From Elmis aenea (lineage: Eukaryota > Arthropoda > Insecta > Coleoptera > Elmidae), in contig OX393576.1 in assembly GCA_947652605.1 (NCBI GenBank), positions 62,224,966 to 62,288,965 on the forward strand: 64,000 bases of DNA, read 5' to 3'. Made by a program: the position numbers and the translations under genes. Below are positions 58,748-64,000 of the stretch, in pieces; the first letter of the stretch is position 1; each line of letters opens with the position of its first letter. Below the pieces are notes generated by a model that worked only from the letters and a program-made list of their open reading frames with translations, ran no database searches and was not told the origin of the DNA.

Positions 58748-59205
58748 TCAGAAAATTTCCTTCACCTAACGTTATGTCAAATTTTACAAGTACTGTCAGA
58801 GTGGTGCATAAGAAGTGTGGTTTAATCTATATTAAAGTAACGCTACTGGTCGCCGAAATTCATCAAAAATGATCTAGACCAAAATATTTAATTCCCTCTC
58901 CAAATTTATATTTTCGACCAATCACAAGCTCAGATTTCTTAGAAACGACCAATAAACGCATGAAAATCTGTTAATTGTGAAAAAGATATTATCAGTGTAT
59001 GATTATGATTATTGGTCGTTTCTAGGAAATCTGAGTTTGTTATTGGTCGAAAACGCAAATTTGACAGGAGGATCAACATGTGACAGGGAAATGTAAAATT
59101 ATTACCGTGTAATAATGCTGCTATTGGTAGTGTCTAGATTCTAGAAGATTAGTGATTGGTTGAAAACGCAAATTTGACAGGTTGGGGGAGGAAATTTTCT
59201 GCCTT
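58748..59205. mobile_element. Inverted-repeat MITE, copy 2 (opposite orientation to 7262-7740)
   Basis: Starts TCAGAAAATTTCCTTCACC and runs, in reverse order to copy 1, through AGTACTGTCAGAGTGGTGC, ACGCTACTGGTCGCCGA, ATTGGTCGTTTCTAGGAAATC and TTGACAGGAGGATCAAC, ending near GGAGGAAATTTTCTGCC. Similarity extends a little beyond the left end (GAAGATTTGTCAAAAATTATA, also present beyond 7740), so the element may be longer than the marked boundary. Confidence 0.7.
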
Positions 59206-60624
59206 AAGGTTAAAGTTTTAGGACAGTGCTTTTGTAATATATTAAGACTTTGCTTCAATAAAGTGCTTCTTAACTATAAGCGTAGGAAAGTATTTTTTTG
59301 CGCAAAGATGTTTGGTACTTAAAAAAACAAATAATTAAAGCAATAATCGAATAACCGAATTTTTGGCAAGCTTCACTCTAATCGTCAATTACTGTTTGTT
59401 TTACTTTTTACTACAACATATTTTGCTAGTAATTTTCAACACTATTGCATTTTTTCATTAAAAAATAGGTTCACACTCTTTTTTACAAAGAAAAATGAAC
59501 AATATTAGAAAATGTAGTTTTTTTTTAAACTAATTATTGCACAGTTCACCGTATGACCTGGTGGAGTGGTGAGAGTAGTTTTTCAGGATTCGTGTGATTC
59601 ATGTAATAGATAAAAGAAAAAATACCAGCAAAATATCACGTGGTTAAAATAGAAAATTCTGCATCGAAAGTTAAAAAAGTTATTTAGTTATATGAAATAC
59701 TCACATGATTTGGAAACGTTTGCTCTAAGTAAATAGCAAAATTAATTTGATCATGTTAACATTTCGAGCGTCAGCTACAACGCGATACCATTGCCAACAT
59801 AACCGGAAGCATGCAAAAGCAATATCGAGAATAATATGTTAACGACACTAAATTAACGACAAATCTTCTATTAAATACGATCGTAATAGATTTAGAATGA
59901 GTTAATCGTCATTGTTACACTATGTTATCATTAATAAAATTGATGTAACCATCAATATCATTTTGGCCATTAGTCTATAATTTCCAGAGTGTAATGGGTC
60001 GCGTGGTCATTAATTGTTGATTTATGGTAACGGATTTCTCGTCATTTCGACCATCAAAAATTCTAATCTGCATTTCGACAATATGGCTGTTTACATTTGT
60101 TATTTTTCAATTACTGCTAGAGATTTTGATTAAAGATTATTTATGTTGACTGAAATCACAACTGTATTAAAAGTAAACAACTAGTGTAAAAGATGTATCC
60201 TATCAAACTATTTTAATTTGGTTGGTGTGTAAAATTTACTGTCAATAAATAAATCGTCAAATTTTGGGCAATAAAAAATCTTTAAAAGAAATATTGCGTT
60301 AAGTTTTAGGAAAACAACGCATGCAAAACAAGCTCAAGATTGACTTGAACATACTTTGTAATCAAAGTTAAACGCGTATTCAATTATTCTTACATGCACA
60401 AATCGTCAAAAAAACTGACTACATAGGTATATTTAAATTTACTTGAAGTTGTTTTATTACGATTAATTTATTTTAAAACACTTCACAGTTCCTTCACCTA
60501 CAAAATTTAGGAATAGTTAACACAGTATAGTTTTTTAATGTAACTGATAGCCACCAGGACTAAAAATGACAATTTTTAAAAGAAATTTCAGTGTCTTAAA
60601 AAAATTGCGCAAGGTTTTCAAATA
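59206..60624. other. Intronic DNA without recognised feature
   Basis: No recognised coding or element signature. Confidence 0.45.
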
Positions 60625-60626
60625 TA

Positions 60627-61729
60627 CAGGGTGCCCATTTTTCTAACCTGTTGTATAAATAACTTCGTTAATATTAATGATACAGAAACGTTTAAATTAG
60701 CTACGTATGGTGAAAGTAAAAACGACATGCTTTTTTTGTTACTACGCTTGTAATAGAAATAGTAGTAATGCAAGTGAAATGTATTTGCAAAGATTTATGG
60801 AAATTATTTTTGTTATTAGAAATCAATTTAAAAAAATACGAGTCATTTACAAAACTCAAAGCTTTGAAAATTAAATTTAAGCAAGAAGATGAAGAGAGAG
60901 TCCTGGCATACGTAAATTATTATAAACCAACATCATCTACCCGGGAGTTGTCCCTTGAATGTGGTGTGTCAACTGAAAAAGTTCGACTGATTTTAAAATA
61001 TAATCAATTTAAGTCATATAAGCATCATATTGGCAATACTTTGTATCCCAATGATTTACAAAGAAGATTAAATTACGTCCGGTGGTTTTTAGAAGAAACA
61101 AATACTAACCCAAATTTTACTCACACAATTTTATTTACTGATGAAGCCAAATTCACAAATAATGGGATATTCAACAGACACAATTATATTTACTGGTCTC
61201 AAAATAATCCTAGACGTGCTATTGAAAGTCGAGATCAGAATATGTTTTCGATAAATGTTTGGTGTGGTATCCTTAGTACAAAAATAATTGGTCCATACTT
61301 TTACAATAAAAATTTAAATGGTGATCGGTATTTGTCATTTTTGCAAAATGAACTGGACAAGTTCCGTTGAATTTAGTGCAAAATTTAAATTATTTTTAAT
61401 ATGACGGTGCTCCAGCGCACAATTCAAGAACTGTGTCTGATTTTATCTGTCTAATCGTTTTTCTAGATGGATTGGCAATAATGGCCCTGTGAGAGGGCCG
61501 GCAAGATTGCCGGATTTAACACCACTTGTTTGTTTTTGTGGGGTACGCTTAAGGATAAGGTGTATACCAAAAAACCTGTTTTTTCAAAATATATCAAAAA
61601 GTTGATTATGTAGGTCTAATTTGCAAGTGGCATCAGATTTCCCTTTAAATTCGACACATATTTGCTGATTTAAACGTTTCTGTATCTTGAATATTAAAGG
61701 ATTAACAGGTTAGAAAACTTGGCACCCTG
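60627..61729 (+). mobile_element. Tc1/mariner-type transposon (DUF4817/DDE_3 transposase), nearly complete
   Basis: 1,103 bp flanked by TA (60625-60626, 61730-61731). Inverted ends: CAGGGTGCCCATTTTTCTAACCTG and, complemented, CAGGGTGCCAAGTTTTCTAACCTG. Beyond them the subterminal ATACAGAAACGTTTAAAT also pairs. The plus frame 60768-61370 encodes 200 residues. A helix-turn-helix with SSTRELSLECGVSTEKVRLI comes first, then ILFTDEAKFTNNG with the first catalytic Asp near residue 126, then NVWCGILSTKIIGPYFYNKNLNGDRYLSFLQ. After a stop the strand continues with YDGAPAHNSR (second Asp, about 61400) and, shifted, RWIGNNGPV and PARLPDLTPLV, where the last catalytic acidic residue is lost. Upstream, in another frame, YYACNRNSSNASEMYLQRF is the DUF4817-type N-terminus. 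Confidence 0.9.
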
Positions 61730-61731
61730 TA

Positions 61732-62836
61732 TGGTTTAAAAATGGTTGTATGGTGTTTAAAATCAATTCTTCATTATAAGACACAGCCATTGAATTATTT
61801 AGGATGCCAATTTAAATCTTGTTGAAGTAAACATCCTGCGGAGCTGCAATTTATAATTTTTTTACCAAAAAAAAGCATCTACAAAATTTTAAAACTTAAA
61901 TTTGCTCCAGATTATCTGTTTACTTTTCTGACATAAATAACACCAGCTATCGGCTACATCGGTTGGTATTAAGCAAAATTTCCCGATTATTTATGATAAT
62001 TACTTCGATTAATCGGCTTCCTTAGAATTAACCTGATTAAATCGAGTAGGATAATTTCCTCTTAACATCACAGATTTTGCTTACGTTATAAACAGGGCAT
62101 TTAGTGATTCCATCGACTTTTCTTTGCAACGGTTTTCGTAATATAGCGTTTTACTTTTAGATAAAATGTAGGAAGTACTTGGTTACGTAATTATTTTGTT
62201 TTTAATTTTAAACCGTCGAAAACTTTAATTATTTATGTTAGAAAGTTAAAAACTTTTAAATAAGTACACACATAAAACACAAAAAAGTTATATGTTTAGG
62301 CAGCGACGAAACTTTTTTACATTGTTTTTGAATTACTGTGTATCAATTTCTTATTTCACGAACTAATTTTTGTTTAACCGTCTGTAGGGTGCAATTATTA
62401 AAAATGATATAAGAACAATTATTTTTTGGCGCCATTATTAAACGCGAGAGTTGAAAGTTTTCACCTGTACAGTACCTTTCTGGCTTCCTTGTAGCTACCC
62501 GCCAGTGACAGTTATGTGTTGTTGTTGATAGTGTTTAAAAAAAAAGGCATTATCAAATTGATCTATTGCGCCCGAACGCGTTAGCCTCTGTACAGTTCAT
62601 TTTTGAGGGAGTTATTCAGATACAGGGTCTTCCAGTTACTCCTACTGAAGCGCTAAAAATGTTCAGACTACCAAGAAGGAATTAACAGCAACTAAAAAGA
62701 TACATATCCGGGTTTTGCGTCAGTCAGTTTTGGGGCTATGTATCAAATTGATACATTGCGTCTGAAAAAATTTGTTGCGCCGACGCAGGGTTAAATAATT
62801 AATGGTATACCAAATCGTATCAATATACAATATTTC
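61732..62836. other. Intronic DNA with a short repeated motif
   Basis: TATCAAATTGATCTATTGCG at about 62549 and TATCAAATTGATACATTGCG at about 62734 are near-copies followed by CCCGAACGCG and CGCCGACGCAGGG. TACAGGGTCTTCC at about 62622 may be a solo CAGGG terminus. Otherwise nothing recognised. Confidence 0.45.
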
Positions 62837-62839
62837 TTA

Positions 62840-63367
62840 AGCCTCGTTCACATGGCGTCGTGACACTAGGTGCCACGACATCGCTTGACGTTCGGTGTCA
62901 CGAAACTAGGTGTTCACACGTAGTATGATATATTCGAGTGTCGCGACATCAAAATAAAAATGGCCGCACTCGCGTAACTGCAGCAACGAATGTTGTAGAG
63001 CAATTAATTAATTTGAGGTCTCTATATTCGGGAATAGATTTGTCCCATAAATAGCGATATTGTTGTTAATGCTCTAAAAATATTAGAACATCTATTGAGG
63101 ACATGATAAATTGGAAATCGATGACAAACAAATGTATATTATTTGTATGTTATGTCAAATACGCGCTGTCATAATATAAAAGTATGGTAGGCTTACGTCA
63201 AGTACTGCATTTTTAATATCAAAAGTTGGAAGTTGATGTCATTGTTACGGCATCGCTAGTGTCACGGCGCTAGCGTCATGACATCGTGGCATCGCGACAT
63301 CAGGCTGTTTAAACGACGCTACGACATTTGATTCCACGGCACCTAGTGTCACCATGTGGACGAGGCT
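62840..63367. mobile_element. TTA-flanked MITE, PIF/Harbinger-like
   Basis: 528 bp with TTA on both sides (62837-62839, 63368-63370). The ends are AGCCTCGTTCACATGGCGTC and, complemented, AGCCTCGTCCACATGGTGAC, continuing through ACACTAGGTGCC. Both ends carry many variants of GTGTCGTGACATC, so each subterminal region is a cluster of short degenerate repeats. The middle is AT-rich with no reading frame. Confidence 0.8.
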
Positions 63368-63370
63368 TTA

Positions 63371-64000
63371 CTTTTAATTAAGACACTGATCGATCGCTAA
63401 ATGCATTAATCTATTTTTTCAACTTGAAACATCATTATGCTAGCCTAATTTTAAACAATATAAAATTTTAATAGGGCCGGAAATATTTAATTTTGTAGAC
63501 TTATTTACTTCTTCCTTTTAAAAGTCTTAGTGCTTCTTTCCTTTCCTTTGCGATTTTTTTTTCGCTTTGGGATCTAATTAAGGTTAATATCGTTCTTTTT
63601 TCTTCGCTTTGTCTTTCCTTTACATTTTTGTTCACTTAAGGCCTCTACTCCTTATCCAACTTGTCGAAGCCGACCGTCGGGAACTCGGTGTTGGTTGTTG
63701 TCTACACACCTCCCGACCAGTACAACCAAAACAGCATAAACGTCATAACTTTTTTTATTATTTTGGCTGTGATGCCATTTTGTGGATAACAAATTTGAAA
63801 ATAGCGTTAAATTTTCGGTTTAATAGTCCTTATCTAGAGAAATGTGGTGGGGCGGTTGGCTTGTTGGATCGTCTGGCCACCCGACCGTTCCAACTTGTCC
63901 AACTGTCTGGTTGGTCGGGTGGCAGACTACACATTAAACAATTTATCGGAATGGTCGGTCGGTTTTTCAAATTCATCGCCGTTTTACAAGTAGTTTTTTA
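63371..64000. other. Intronic DNA with a GC-rich hairpin cluster
   Basis: From about 63645 CCGACCGTCGGG-, CCAACTTGTC- and GGTCGG-type blocks recur in both orientations. A clear hairpin has arms GTCTGGCCACCCGACC (63871-63886) and GGTCGGGTGGCAGAC (63913-63927). This looks like part of a further foldback element cut by the window edge. Confidence 0.4.

Overview
The window looks like insect nuclear DNA, possibly a beetle (the order is a guess). It is AT-rich, has no operon-like gene packing, uses GT-AG introns, and is full of arthropod-type transposable elements in many states of decay. No tRNA, rRNA, CRISPR array or intact virus-like sequence was seen.

The only host gene I can support lies on the minus strand. 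Two exons that no long ORF reveals, 46865-47079 and 8209-8365, each encode half of a CUB domain. The upstream exon ends with one base of a codon and the downstream exon begins with the other two, so they splice in frame. Together they give the end of one CUB domain, a linker, and the start of the next. The protein is probably a secreted or membrane-anchored multi-CUB protein, tentatively like the SOL-1 (suppressor of lurcher) group. Almost everything else is intron: 38.5 kb between the two exons, at least 17 kb upstream and at least 8 kb downstream.

These introns are a graveyard of mobile elements. Non-LTR retrotransposon pieces lie at 1-438, 4925-5991, 10150-10370, 17290-18640, 26340-27345, 33520-33715, 36240-37600 and 51820-53840. 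DNA transposons with coding remnants are a near-complete hAT (57353-58633), a Tc1/mariner-type element (60627-61729), a second decayed one (39176-40485), mariner pieces (3340-3720 and 32110-32560), piggyBac (15832-16680) and pogo (33762-34640).

Non-autonomous elements are abundant. They include long foldbacks with TA target sites (22326-23338, 28314-28999, 54159-54912, 56204-56980), GC-rich hairpin MITEs with TAA or TTA target sites (4234-4388, 40569-40708, 62840-63367, probably 26031-26255), and hAT-like elements with 8-bp target duplications (11923-13465, 22180-23646, 28228-29173). Several are nested two to three deep, which gives a relative insertion order.

The most useful new observations are: the hidden CUB exons; a retroposed hairpin inside a LINE with a 13-bp target duplication (52078-52301); and two foldback copies whose centres keep the start of a transposase reading frame, which points to their parent.
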